Source of the DNA: DATEPR01 sp963780635
GTDB taxonomy: Bacteria > Actinomycetota > Actinomycetes > Mycobacteriales > Pseudonocardiaceae
Length of the DNA stretch: 64,000 nucleotides
Assembly: GCA_963780635.1 (NCBI GenBank)
Contig: CAWACW010000016.1
Span: 124,001-188,000 of the forward strand
Reading direction: 5' to 3'
Shown here: positions 45,701 to 53,940 of the stretch, piece by piece
How positions within the stretch are numbered: position 1 is the stretch's first letter
Layout of the letters: every line of letters starts with the position of its first letter
Notes under the pieces: model-generated
Told to the model about the DNA's origin: nothing
Database searches by the model: none
Seen by the model: only the letters and a program-made list of their open reading frames with translations
Program-made: the position numbers and the translations under genes

Positions 45701-46170
45701 TGGGTGGCGACACGCAGAAGGTGATCCGAGCGGTCAAGGCGGGCGAGTGGACCACGACCGACGCGGGCACCGTGGTGGCCGCGGGGATCGAGCTGCTGGC
45801 CGGTGAGTACGAGCGCAAGCTCGTCGCGACCGACCCGGGTGCCACCGCCGAACTGCCGGGCGGCGCCGGACTGGTCGTGCTGGACACCGCGGTGACCGAC
45901 GTGCTGGCCGCCGAGGGTGTGGCCAGGGATGTGGTGCGGGCGGTGCAGCAGGCCCGCCGGGACGCCGGCCTGGAAGTGTCCGACCGGATCTCGGTGACGC
46001 TGCTGGCCGACGACACGGTGGGCGACGCGGTCCGCACGCACGAGCGGTTCGTGCGCTCGGAGACACTCGCCGACGCGGTGTCGTACGCGGCACCCGGCTC
46101 GGTCGAGGGTGCGGGGCCGGCGACGGTCGGCGACGGTTCGTCCATCGGTGTGCTGGTCGTACGGAGCTGA
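42788..46170 (+). CDS. ileS: Isoleucyl-tRNA synthetase (repeat-expanded N-terminus, one-base frameshift)
   Basis: Charges tRNA-Ile. The core has PHYGHLLTGY (HIGH motif, about residue 149), GWDCHGLPAEVE and KMSKSRKNYPD (about 694), which with its size (about 1,127 residues) fits the eukaryote-like class of IleS found in actinobacteria. ATG 42788 gives MPYPKA, a usual start, 9 nt after GGAG. An unusual extension of 11-residue repeats (VPTPDPASGSS-like) then precedes the core at PSFPELERAVLDYW. The repeat peptide continues only after a switch of frame near 43005, where one base seems lost. ATG 42781 gives an unbroken frame but an unrelated Cys/Arg-rich N-terminus and a poor ribosome site. Confidence 0.9.
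42821..43059 (+). repeat. 33-bp coding repeats in the ileS N-terminus
   Basis: Units begin at 42821, 42854, 42887 and 42920 (33 bp each), with a diverged one from 42953 and further copies at 43006 (partial) and 43027. GTGCCGACGCCCGAC starts most units. They alternate in type (GCGAGCGGGTCTTCG versus GCAAGCCAGACTTCG), so the older duplication block is probably 66 bp. Confidence 0.85.
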
Positions 46171-46183
46171 CCACGGTACGCAA

Positions 46184-46217
46184 TGTGGGGCGCCGAAAGG
46201 GTTTTCGGCGCCCCACA
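46184..46217 (+). terminator. ileS terminator
   Basis: TGTGGGGCGCCGAAA (46184-46198) and TTTCGGCGCCCCACA (46203-46217) form a perfect 15-bp stem with a 4-nt loop, 13 nt after the ileS stop. Confidence 0.85.
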
Positions 46218-46220
46218 GCG

Positions 46221-46251
46221 TTGACACACGCACCGTGTGGGCGACGATACT
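46221..46251 (+). promoter_or_regulatory. Promoter of the fitA-like gene
   Basis: TTGACA (46221-46226) and GATACT (46246-46251), spacer 19 bp, with ATG 6 nt after the -10, fit a leaderless promoter. An ACACGCACCGTGT dyad lies between the hexamers (46225-46237) and could be the binding site of the encoded antitoxin. Confidence 0.5.
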
Positions 46252-46257
46252 GGCCGG

Positions 46258-46443
46258 ATGGGCGTACACATCCAGGTTCGCGACGTGCCGGACGCCGTTT
46301 TCCTTGCGTTGAAGGCACGAGCGGCCGGCAGTGGCCGGACCTTGTCGGAGTTCCTGCGTGGCCTGCTGGAGGAGGCTGTGACGACGCCCGCCGCGGCGAA
46401 CCTGCCGCGCCAGCAGGAGCGTCAGGTGGCAGTGCGGGACTGA
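46258..46443 (+). CDS. FitA-like ribbon-helix-helix antitoxin, without adjacent toxin
   Basis: A 61-residue protein starting GVHIQVRDVPDAVFLALKAR, then AAGSGRTLSEFLRGLLEEAV. This is the FitA/VapB-type ribbon-helix-helix domain, which binds DNA and neutralises PIN-domain ribonucleases. ATG 46258 is set by the leaderless promoter and by the domain start. No PIN-domain gene follows: the next ORF is DUF167, 22 bp downstream. It may be an orphan antitoxin, a plain regulator, or the relic of a toxin-antitoxin pair. Confidence 0.75.
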   Translation: MGVHIQVRDVPDAVFLALKARAAGSGRTLSEFLRGLLEEAVTTPAAANLPRQQERQVAVRD

Positions 46444-46465
46444 CTCCCGCCATCCGGCCGAACCG

Positions 46466-46792
46466 ATGAGCGATCACCGGTTCGCCGTGCGCGTCAAGCC
46501 CGGTGCCCGGAGCACGCGGGTCGGCGGTGGTTGGACCGGCCGGTTGGGTCCGGCGCTGGTCGTGGCCGTGTCGGCACCCGCGGTGGACGGCAAGGCCAAC
46601 GAGGCGGTGTGCCGTGCGCTGGCCGACGTGCTGGGTGTCACCCGCGGCCAGGTGACCGTCGTCGTGGGTGCGCGTGCGCGGGACAAGATCGTGGCCGTGG
46701 CCCGGCCGACTGATGGGATCGCGGCCCGTGTTGCCGCGTTGATCGGCGACATCCCGGTCGGCCAGGAAGAATGGGGCGGACCAGGTCCGTGA
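46466..46792 (+). CDS. DUF167 (YggU) family protein
   Basis: A 108-residue cytosolic protein of unknown function. Family features are FAVRVKPGARSTRVGG, VAVSAPAVDGKANEAVCRAL (about residues 30-49), VTRGQVTVVVGARARDKIVAV. Length matches the family. It is probably co-transcribed with the fitA-like gene upstream and the antiporter 22 bp downstream. YggU proteins often lie near yggS-yggT in other bacteria; here it is 5 kb away. Confidence 0.88.
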   Translation: MSDHRFAVRVKPGARSTRVGGGWTGRLGPALVVAVSAPAVDGKANEAVCRALADVLGVTRGQVTVVVGARARDKIVAVARPTDGIAARVAALIGDIPVGQEEWGGPGP

Positions 46793-46814
46793 TCTTGTCG
46801 CCACGGGAGGTGGG

Positions 46815-48293
46815 ATGGCCCAACTGTCGTTCGTGCTGGGCACGTCCGCCGCCGTGCTGCTCGTCGCCGTGCTGGGGCTGCGCGTGTCGACACGGCTGGG
46901 CCTGCCGTCGCTGCTGCTCTACCTCGGGATCGGCGTGGCGCTGGGCGAGTCCGGGATCGGCATCAATTTCGACAACGCCCAGCTCACGCAGTCGCTGGGT
47001 ATCGCGGCGCTGGTGCTGATCCTGACCGAAGGTGGGCTGACCACCCGGTGGCAGTCGGTGAAACCGGCGTTGGGCCTGGGTATCGCACTGTCCACAGTGG
47101 CCGTTCTGGTGAGTATTCTCATTACCGGTACCGCACTGCACTTCCTGCTGGACCTGGACTGGCGCACGGGCCTGCTGTGGGGCGCGGTGCTGTCGTCCAC
47201 GGACGCGGCGGCCGTGTTCAGCGTGTTGCGCGGGGTCGGCGTGAGCGAACGATTGTCCGGCGCGTTGGAGTTGGAGTCCGGCCTGAACGACGCCCCGGTG
47301 TTCATCGCGGTCGTGCTGCTCGCCGAGGGCGACGCACTGTCGTGGTCGACGCCGCTGCTGGTGATCTACGAACTGGGCGTCGGCGCGCTGACGGGGGTGG
47401 TGCTCGGCTGGGCGGCGGCATGGCTGCTGCGGCGGGCCGCGCTGCCGGCGACCGGTCTGTATCCGCTGGCCACGGTCGCGGTGTGTGTGCTGTCGTTCGC
47501 GGCCGGGGACCTGGCACACGCGTCCGGCCTGCTCGCCACGTACGTGTGCGGGCTGGTACTGGGCAATTCGCATCTACCGCACAGGTCGGACACGCTGTCG
47601 TTCGCGGAAGGCTTCGGCTGGCTGGCCCAGATCGGTCTGTTCGTGCTGCTGGGGCTCTTCGCGTCACCGCCTCGCGTGCTGGACGCGGTGATACCGGGCC
47701 TGATCGCGGGTGCGGTGCTGGTGCTGCTGGCCAGACCGGTGTCGGTGGTGCTGGCGTCGCTGCCGTTCCGATTGCCGTGGCGGGAACAGGCGTTCCTGTC
47801 CTGGTCAGGTTTACGTGGTGCGGTCCCGATCGTGCTGGCGTTGATCCCGCTGACCGACCATCGGGAGCACTCACAGGAGCTGGTCGGGGCGGTGTTCGTG
47901 CTGGTCGTGGTGCTGACACTGATCCAGGGCGGCACGCTGCCGAGGGTGGCGAAGCTGCTCGGGCTGTCCGGTTCGGTGAGCCAGGACGAGCTGGAGATGG
48001 ACTCGGCGCCGTTGGACGAGCTGGACGCCGGGATGATCCACGTGCGGGTGCAGACCGGGTCACGATTGCACGGGGTGTACCTGAGGGAGCTGCGGCTGCC
48101 GGTCGGCGCGACGGTGAGCCTGGTGGTGCGTGACCAGGAGGGATTCACGCCGAACGGGCGGACGCGGCTGTGCGAGGGCGACCAGCTGCTGGTCGTTGCG
48201 ACGGACGCGGTGCACGAGGCGGCCGAGCGGCGTATCCGGGCGGTGGACCGGGGGGGTCGTTACGCGAAATGGAAAGGCTTCTCCGAGTCCTGA
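46815..48293 (+). CDS. CPA1-family cation/proton antiporter with TrkA_C domain
   Basis: An integral membrane Na+/H+ or K+/H+ antiporter (NhaP2/CvrA type). The 492-residue product has about 12-13 helices with the signatures GAVLSSTDAAAVFSVLRG (the acidic ion-binding TDAA) and LELESGLNDAPVFI (the ND pair). A C-terminal cytoplasmic TrkA_C-like domain follows (MIHVRVQTGSRLHGVYLREL, about residues 405-480) and probably binds a regulatory nucleotide. The presence of TrkA_C favours potassium as the exported ion, but sequence alone does not decide it. Confidence 0.87.
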   Translation: MAQLSFVLGTSAAVLLVAVLGLRVSTRLGLPSLLLYLGIGVALGESGIGINFDNAQLTQSLGIAALVLILTEGGLTTRWQSVKPALGLGIALSTVAVLVSILITGTALHFLLDLDWRTGLLWGAVLSSTDAAAVFSVLRGVGVSERLSGALELESGLNDAPVFIAVVLLAEGDALSWSTPLLVIYELGVGALTGVVLGWAAAWLLRRAALPATGLYPLATVAVCVLSFAAGDLAHASGLLATYVCGLVLGNSHLPHRSDTLSFAEGFGWLAQIGLFVLLGLFASPPRVLDAVIPGLIAGAVLVLLARPVSVVLASLPFRLPWREQAFLSWSGLRGAVPIVLALIPLTDHREHSQELVGAVFVLVVVLTLIQGGTLPRVAKLLGLSGSVSQDELEMDSAPLDELDAGMIHVRVQTGSRLHGVYLRELRLPVGATVSLVVRDQEGFTPNGRTRLCEGDQLLVVATDAVHEAAERRIRAVDRGGRYAKWKGFSES

Positions 48294-48355
48294 TACCGGC
48301 ATGATGGTCGGTGCCGGCACTGTCGCCGCTGCTGGCGCCGCTGTTGTCACTGTCG

Positions 48356-48382
48356 GCTGTCGTTGCTGTCGTTGCTGTCGTT
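48356..48382 (+). repeat. Three copies of GCTGTCGTT directly before a ribosome site
   Basis: A 9-bp unit repeated three times without interruption, ending one base before GGAGG of the next gene. It lies in the 100-bp gap after the antiporter. Confidence 0.8.
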
Positions 48383-48393
48383 GGAGGCTGACC

Positions 48394-49437
48394 ATGGAGT
48401 TCGGCATCTTCGACTCGTTCGACCTGGGTCGGTCCGGTCCCGGTGAGGTACTGGCGAGCAGACTCCGGTTCGCTGTCGAGGCCGAGCGCAGCGGGATCGG
48501 CCACTATCACGTGACGGAGCACCACGGAACGCCGTTGTCGGTGTGCCCGTCGCCGAACCTGTTCCTGGCGGCGCTGAGCCAGCGGACCGAGCGGATGCGG
48601 CTGGGCGTGCTCGTGAACGTGCTGCCCGCGCACAACGTGTTCCGGTTGGCCGAGGAGATCGGGGTGCTGGACCAGTTGTGCGGCGGGCGGTTGGACCTGG
48701 GGGTCGGGTCCGGCGTGAGTCCGTACGAGCTGGCGGTGTTCGGGGTCGAGATGGCGTCGGCGAAGGCCGTGTACGCCGAGGCGCTGGCCGCGCTGACCGG
48801 CGCGTTGCGCACGGGCCGGATGACGCATCAGGGCGAGTTACTCCCGTCCTACGACGCGGAATTGTCGATCCTGCCGGTCCAGCGGCCGTACCCGCCGCTG
48901 TGGTACGCGTCGAGCAACACGGCGACGGCCGAGTGGGCGGGGCGGCACGCGGTGAACTTCGTCGGGCGGTGGAACGGCGGGGCGATCACGCAGGCCGTGG
49001 CGGCGTACTGGGCTGCGTGGGAACGGCATCGGCCGGACGCGGATCGGCTCAACGCGCATGTGGCCGCGCCGAGGGTGGGCCTGGCGGCGAGTCTGGTGAT
49101 CGCGTCGAGTGATGCTCAGGCGCGGGAGATCTACGGGCGGGCGAACGACCTGTTCTGTGAGCGGGTGACGCAGTTGTGGCACGCGCACGGCGATCATCGG
49201 TTGGACAAGCCGTTCGCCACGGAGACGACGCTGGCGAACGGCGCGGCGTGGGTCGGCACGGTGTCGACGGTCCGGGACATGGTCGTGCACCAGGTCGAGA
49301 CGTCCGGGGTCAACTATGTCGAGCTGTCGATCTTCTTTGGCGACATGAGCGAGGACGAGGCGACCAACACGCTGCGCACGTTCATGACGGAACTAGCGCC
49401 GGCAGCATCCGCCGCCCACAACCCGGCGACCGCCTGA
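48394..49437 (+). CDS. Luciferase-like flavin-dependent monooxygenase
   Basis: A cytosolic TIM-barrel oxidoreductase of the bacterial luciferase-like family, using reduced FMN or F420 (347 residues). Seen are MEFGIFDSFDLG, the TEHHGTPLSVCPSPNLFLAA region (about residues 42-61), LGVLVNVLPAHNVFRLAEEI, and LDLGVGSG, all typical. The substrate is unknown. ATG 48394 is set by GGAGG at 48383-48387; the frame upstream is open through the short repeat but has no family sequence. The gene stands alone before array 3. Confidence 0.83.
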   Translation: MEFGIFDSFDLGRSGPGEVLASRLRFAVEAERSGIGHYHVTEHHGTPLSVCPSPNLFLAALSQRTERMRLGVLVNVLPAHNVFRLAEEIGVLDQLCGGRLDLGVGSGVSPYELAVFGVEMASAKAVYAEALAALTGALRTGRMTHQGELLPSYDAELSILPVQRPYPPLWYASSNTATAEWAGRHAVNFVGRWNGGAITQAVAAYWAAWERHRPDADRLNAHVAAPRVGLAASLVIASSDAQAREIYGRANDLFCERVTQLWHAHGDHRLDKPFATETTLANGAAWVGTVSTVRDMVVHQVETSGVNYVELSIFFGDMSEDEATNTLRTFMTELAPAASAAHNPATA

Positions 49438-49516
49438 CGTCCCCGGGTGGCCATTGAGCGGTCACCACGCTTCCGAGCGTGTCGACCGCCCACCCGCCGA
49501 GTCCGTCACGCCGGGC

Positions 49517-50180
49517 GAGTGTGTTGACGAGCGAGTGGTCGCCACGCGGACGCGTGGTGTGAGTTGACCATCAGGTGGTCGAGTCTTTCGTGCTGGCCGG
49601 GCGTGTTGACCGTCGAGTGGTCGCTTTCCTGGTGTCGCGCGAGTGTGTTGACGATCGAGTGGTCGCCACGCGGACGCGTGGTGTGAGTTGACCATCAGGT
49701 GGTCGAGTCTTTCGTGCTGGCCGGGCGTGTTGACCGTCGAGTGGTCGTGGTGCTGGGTCCGGCTTGTGTTGACCGTCGAGTGGTCGCTTTCCTGGTGTCG
49801 CGCGAGTGTGTTGACGATCGAGTGGTCGCCACGCGGACGCGTGGTGTGAGTTGACCATCAGGTGGTCGAGTCTTTCGTGCTGGCCGGGCGTGTTGACCGT
49901 CGAGTGGTCGTGGTGCTGGGTCCGGCTTGTGTTGACCGTCGAGTGGTCGCTTTCCTGGTGTCGCGCGAGTGTGTTGACGATCGAGTGGTCGCCACGCGGA
50001 CGCGTGGTGTGAGTTGACCATCAGGTGGTCGAGTCTTTCGTGCTGGCCGGGCGTGTTGACCGTCGAGTGGTCGTGGCGTTCGGTCCGGCTTGTGTTGACC
50101 GTCGAGTGGTCGCTTTCCTGGCGTCGCGCGAGTGAGCTGGCCGTCGAGTGGTCGTGGCGCAGGGTATGTGGTGTGAATTG
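49517..50180 (+). repeat. Array 3: 163-bp higher-order repeat built of ~41-bp units
   Basis: GAGTGTGTTGACGATCGAG starts at 49517, 49641, 49804 and 49967, and a diverged form at 50130; the last intervals are exactly 163 bp, while the first is 124 because one sub-unit is absent. Each 163-bp block has four related ~41-bp sub-units with core GTTGACC(A/G)TC(A/G)(A/G)GTGGTCG. Each block also has the palindrome CCACGCGGACGCGTGG and a dyad GACCA-TCAGG-TGGTC. Blocks are nearly identical, hence recently amplified. Confidence 0.92.
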
Positions 50181-50450
50181 ATCACTAGGTGGTCGACTCC
50201 CTCGTGCTGCGCCGCCCGTTGGGTGGTCGACTCGGACGTGTTGGTCATTCGGCGGGCGTGTCGTCCGTTGGGTGGTCGGGTTGGCCATGTGGGTGGGTGG
50301 GTCGGGCGGCGGGTGGTCGGCTTGGGTGGTGAGGCCGGGGTCGGCGTGTTGGGCGTTGGGTGGGTGCTGGGGGGCGGCTGAATTGTCTGGCCGGGGACGG
50401 GCTTGCGGGCGGTTCACCGGGCTCCCTCGCTGATGCTGGACAATGGTCAG
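50181..50450. other. Degenerate tail of array 3 and lspA upstream region
   Basis: GGTGGTCGAC and GGTGGTCGG recur at about 30-50-bp intervals to about 50330 as decayed copies. GACAAT (50439-50444), 6 nt before the lspA GTG, is a probable -10 for a leaderless lspA message. Confidence 0.45.
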
Positions 50451-51287
50451 GTGACCACCCACGACACGCCCGCCGCCCCACCCCGGCGGATCGCCGTTCT
50501 CATCACTGTCGCGGTGCTGGTGATCGCTCTCGACCAGATCACCAAACTGCTCGTGGTGGCCCACCTCGAAGGCAAGCCGACGGTCACGGTCATCCACGGC
50601 CTCCTCTACCTCGACGTGATCCGGAACTCGGGCGCCGCGTTCTCCATGGCGACCGGTCTGACCTGGGTGTTCAGCCTCGTCGCGATCGTCGTGGCCGGCG
50701 CGATCGTGTGGATCGCGCCGCGCCTGCGCTCCGTCGGCTGGGCGATCGGGCTCGGGCTCGTGCTCGCCGGTGCGCTGGGCAACCTGATCGACCGGATCTT
50801 CCGCGCGCCCGCCCCGCTGCGCGGCCACGTGGTCGACTTCATCTCGCTGTTCCGGCCACTGGGCCAGGGCTTCGCCGTCTTCAACCTCGCCGACTCGGCC
50901 ATCACGTGCGGCGGCGTCCTCATCGTGCTGCTCGCCCTGCTCGGCAAGGACTACGACGGCGGCCTCTCCCGCCGCTCGAAGGGCGCCAGTCCGGCACCGG
51001 CCCCAGCAGGCGACGCGGCCGCACGCCAGACCGTTCAGCCGAACGGGACCGGACAGCACGGCGACACACCTCAGCGCAGCGAGACCGCGTCAGATCCCGG
51101 TGCACTGACGAACCACGGGACCGCGAGCGAACAGCAGACCCAGCGCGTGATCGAGCACGAGAGCGAGCGCGACACCGGGGAACCGGTGACCGCCCAACTC
51201 CGCGAAGCAGCGGCGCCCGCCACCGCCCACCGCGGCGACACCGCCGCCGAGCACGAGATCACGAACGGGCAGGATTCGGCCTCGTGA
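50451..51287 (+). CDS. lspA: Lipoprotein signal peptidase (signal peptidase II)
   Basis: An aspartic membrane protease that cleaves lipoprotein signal peptides. The 278-residue product has four helices in the first 165 residues. Conserved boxes are DQITKLLVV (about residues 28-36), VIRNSGAAFSMA, ALGNLIDRIFR with the first catalytic Asp, and FAVFNLADSAIT with the second. A hydrophilic, Gln/Glu/Thr/His-rich extension of about 110 residues follows; ordinary LspAs are about 160-200 long. GTG 50451 fits the leaderless promoter. It overlaps rluD by GTGA. Confidence 0.92.
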   Translation: MTTHDTPAAPPRRIAVLITVAVLVIALDQITKLLVVAHLEGKPTVTVIHGLLYLDVIRNSGAAFSMATGLTWVFSLVAIVVAGAIVWIAPRLRSVGWAIGLGLVLAGALGNLIDRIFRAPAPLRGHVVDFISLFRPLGQGFAVFNLADSAITCGGVLIVLLALLGKDYDGGLSRRSKGASPAPAPAGDAAARQTVQPNGTGQHGDTPQRSETASDPGALTNHGTASEQQTQRVIEHESERDTGEPVTAQLREAAAPATAHRGDTAAEHEITNGQDSAS

Positions 51288-52210
51288 CCTCCTCCCGCAC
51301 CCTGCCCGTGCCCGACGGCTTGGACGGCATGCGCGTCGACGCCGGGCTGGCCCGCCTGCTGGGTCTGTCCCGCACCGTCGTCGCCGACCTCGCCGAGTCC
51401 GGTGACGTGCTGCTCGACGGTCTCGCGGCCGGAAAGTCCGATCGGCTCACCGCCGGTGCCTGGCTGGAAATCACGCTGCCCGAGCCGGACGCCCCGATCG
51501 AGGTCCTCGCCGTGCCCGTGCCCGGCATGACCGTCGTCTACCAGGACGAGGACGTCGTGGTCGTCGACAAACCCGTCGGCGTCGCCGCCCACCCGAGCCC
51601 CGGCTGGACCGGCCCGACCGTCATCGGTGGCCTTGCCGCGGCCGGTATCAGGGTCGCCACCAGCGGCGCCGCCGAGCGCCAGGGCGTCGTGCACCGCCTG
51701 GACGTCGGCACCACCGGCGTGATGGTCGTCGCCAAGTCCGAGCACGCCTACACGGTCCTCAAGCGCGCCTTCAAGGAACGCACCGTCGAGAAGCGCTACC
51801 ACGCCGTCGTCCAGGGCCTGCCCGATCCGAGCCGCGGCACCATCGACGCGCCCATCGACCGCCACCCCAAGCACGACTACAAGTTCGCCGTCGTCGCGAA
51901 CGGCAAGCCCAGCGTCACGCATTACGAGGTCATCGAAGCGTTTCGCAACGCATCCCTGCTCGACGTCAAGCTCGAAACCGGGCGGACGCACCAGATCCGC
52001 GTGCACTTCTCCGCGCTGCACCACCCGTGCGTCGGAGACCTGACCTACGGCGCCGATCCCGTCCTCGCCAAGCGCCTCGGCCTGCAACGCCAGTGGCTGC
52101 ACGCCCGCACGCTGGGCTTCGAACACCCGGCCGACGGGCGCTGGGTCGAGTTCACCAGCCCCTACCCGGACGACCTGCAGCACACCCTCGACCTGCTACG
52201 CGAGCAATGA
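51284..52210 (+). CDS. rluD: RluA-family rRNA pseudouridine synthase (RluD-like)
   Basis: Isomerises uridines of 23S rRNA (RluD acts on helix 69 in E. coli). The 308-residue product has an N-terminal S4-like RNA-binding domain (MRVDAGLARLLGLSRTVVADL, in part), DKPVGVAAHPSPG, and the catalytic Asp140 in VVHRLDVGTTGVMVVAK. LETGRTHQIRVHFSALHHP is near the C-terminus. The open frame begins 900 bp upstream, but GTG 51284 overlaps the lspA stop and gives the family start. lspA-rluD is a common actinobacterial pair. Confidence 0.92.
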   Translation: MTSSRTLPVPDGLDGMRVDAGLARLLGLSRTVVADLAESGDVLLDGLAAGKSDRLTAGAWLEITLPEPDAPIEVLAVPVPGMTVVYQDEDVVVVDKPVGVAAHPSPGWTGPTVIGGLAAAGIRVATSGAAERQGVVHRLDVGTTGVMVVAKSEHAYTVLKRAFKERTVEKRYHAVVQGLPDPSRGTIDAPIDRHPKHDYKFAVVANGKPSVTHYEVIEAFRNASLLDVKLETGRTHQIRVHFSALHHPCVGDLTYGADPVLAKRLGLQRQWLHARTLGFEHPADGRWVEFTSPYPDDLQHTLDLLREQ

Positions 52211-52236
52211 CCGGGCACCAGCCGAGCGACAACCGG

Positions 52237-53190
52237 CTACTGCTCGACCGCCCACACCAACGCTGACTGCTCGTCATCCGGCCGCAACGCCCACCGGATC
52301 GCCGTGACGTCCGTGGCCTCCGGCAGCACGTACACCGTGTGCCCGCCCGTCGTCTCGCCCGGCCGCACGCCGATCTGGTAGGGCGGCCGCGACGACAGCG
52401 TCACCGGGGCCTTGCTGACCGCCTGGCCGTCCTTGGCCAGCAGCATCAGGTACAGGTCCGGCAGCTGGGGGAACGGTGCCGAACCCCGGTTGGTCAGCTC
52501 GGTGTGCACGACGACGGCCCGCTCACCCTCACGCAACCGGTACCCGGCCGCGGTGAACAGGAAGTCCGCCGGGTCGACGACCTCCACCAGCTGGATCGCG
52601 AGCGACTCGCCGTCCGGCCCTTCGACCTGCAGCGTCTCGCCGACCCGACCACGCTGACCGGCCGGCGACGCCGCGACGGGAGCGGCCACCGGCATGGGCG
52701 TCGCGTGGCTGGGCGGGTTGGGATACGCCGGTCGGGTCGGCTGGTCGCCACGGGCCCACGACGAACTCTGCGGCGGACCCCAGGTGCTCATCGGGTCCGG
52801 CGGGCGGGGCGCGGCGACCTGCTGCCTCGGCGCGGGATACGGACCGGACTGGGCGGCCGGACCCGGCGCGTACCCACGCTGCGGATGGGGACCCGAATTC
52901 ATCCCGGGCTGCGGATAGGGCCCCGACGTGGCACCAGGGGCACCGGGGGCACCAGGGCCGTAGGGCGCCGCGAGAAAGGGCGCGATGGCGTTGCGCAGGC
53001 CGTACGGATCGCACTCGACGCCGACGATCAGCGGCAGCCCCACGCCGGACAGCGCCACCAGCCTCGACGCCACCTCACGCGGGTCCATGCCCAGCCGGGC
53101 CGCGATGTCGTGCACGGCGGCCTTGCCCGACTCGGCGACGAGCGAGAGCAGGCGGAGGTCCACGGGATCCGGGGCGGCCACGACCAGCAC
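52237..53190 (-). CDS. Hypothetical protein: winged-helix-like N-terminus, Pro/Gly-rich linker, beta-rich C-terminus
   Basis: A 317-residue product I cannot assign. Residues 8-60 (VDLRLLSLVAESGKAAVHDI and onward) look like an AsnC/MarR-type helix-turn-helix, then GLPLIVGVECDPYGLRNAI. Residues 75-165 are a Pro/Gly/Ser/Gln-rich linker. The rest resembles DUF4352-like immunoglobulin folds (VVVHTELTNRGSAPFPQLPDL), often found in extracellular proteins, yet no signal peptide or membrane helix is visible. The start is GTG 53190, with further in-frame GTGs. It lies 34 bp downstream of the kinase-like gene on the same strand. Confidence 0.65.
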   Translation of the reverse strand: MLVVAAPDPVDLRLLSLVAESGKAAVHDIAARLGMDPREVASRLVALSGVGLPLIVGVECDPYGLRNAIAPFLAAPYGPGAPGAPGATSGPYPQPGMNSGPHPQRGYAPGPAAQSGPYPAPRQQVAAPRPPDPMSTWGPPQSSSWARGDQPTRPAYPNPPSHATPMPVAAPVAASPAGQRGRVGETLQVEGPDGESLAIQLVEVVDPADFLFTAAGYRLREGERAVVVHTELTNRGSAPFPQLPDLYLMLLAKDGQAVSKAPVTLSSRPPYQIGVRPGETTGGHTVYVLPEATDVTAIRWALRPDDEQSALVWAVEQ

Positions 53191-53223
53191 GCTACCGGGT
53201 GCCCCGGACCGATGCCGAACCCG

Positions 53224-53904
53224 TCACTGACCGGGCAGGGCCCTGTTGTGCAGCACCGCGGGCCGGTCGCCGTGGTCCATCCGCACCACCACGTCGGCGG
53301 TCCGCGCCGGGTCGATCTCCGCGGCGTACCGGCTGTATGCCGGGCGGGTCCAGCGGTCGTCCTCTGCCAGCTGCCGGTCCAGCGCGGCGGGCGACAGCGC
53401 GAGGTGCACGGTCAGGTCGAAGTCCAGCCCACGCCCGAGCAGCAGCGTGCCGTCCAGCAGCAGCACCCCGCCCTCGGCCAGCGGCACGTAATCGGCCCTG
53501 CTGGCCCGGTCGGCCTCGGCGTCCCAACGGGACGGCAGCACCCGGCCTGACCCGCCGGGCGCGAGCGGGCCGAGCACCTCCCTGGCCAGGCCGCCTAGGT
53601 CCAGCCAGTCGTCGTAGAACGAATCCGGGTCGGTCCGGCCGCGTTCGAACCGCAGCGACGCGGGCCGCAGGAAGTCCTGGGCACGTACCCGCAGCACCGG
53701 CCTGCCGCGCAGCCGCACCGGGTCGACGAGGTCGTCGGCCAGCGCGCCGGGCCGGGTCGGCGGCGCGCCGTCGACGGCGACCCGCAGCCAGGCACCGGGC
53801 GAGCGGTCGGCGACGGTCGCGGCGAGCTCGGCGATCAGGGCCGCCGTGCTGATCGGGCGTACGGGCACGGTTTCATCCTTGCGTCGGACGATCATGACTA
53901 CCAT
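53224..53904 (-). CDS. Uridine-kinase-like protein with altered P-loop
   Basis: A 226-residue protein with the layout of the actinobacterial uridine kinase-like family: VAVDGAPPTRPGALADDL at about residues 42-59 where a GxxGxGKS P-loop is expected, SFYDDWLDLGGL, VLLLDGTLLLGRGLDFDLTVHL as Walker-B-like and lid sequence, and RWTRPAYSRYAAEIDP. The P-loop Gly-Lys-Ser/Thr is absent, so ATP binding is doubtful, and catalysis should not be assumed. ATG 53904 is followed by a second in-frame ATG (53895). It is divergent from the DUF885 gene. Confidence 0.65.
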   Translation of the reverse strand: MVVMIVRRKDETVPVRPISTAALIAELAATVADRSPGAWLRVAVDGAPPTRPGALADDLVDPVRLRGRPVLRVRAQDFLRPASLRFERGRTDPDSFYDDWLDLGGLAREVLGPLAPGGSGRVLPSRWDAEADRASRADYVPLAEGGVLLLDGTLLLGRGLDFDLTVHLALSPAALDRQLAEDDRWTRPAYSRYAAEIDPARTADVVVRMDHGDRPAVLHNRALPGQ

Positions 53905-53940
53905 CGGCGGTATACGAGGTCACACCTGGGAGGTCCCGGC

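Noticed and set aside
49517..50180. CRISPR array (about 20-bp core with 20-bp intervening sequences)
   Set aside because: The intervening sequences are not unique: the same four recur in every 163-bp block, and no cas gene is near. It is a higher-order tandem repeat.
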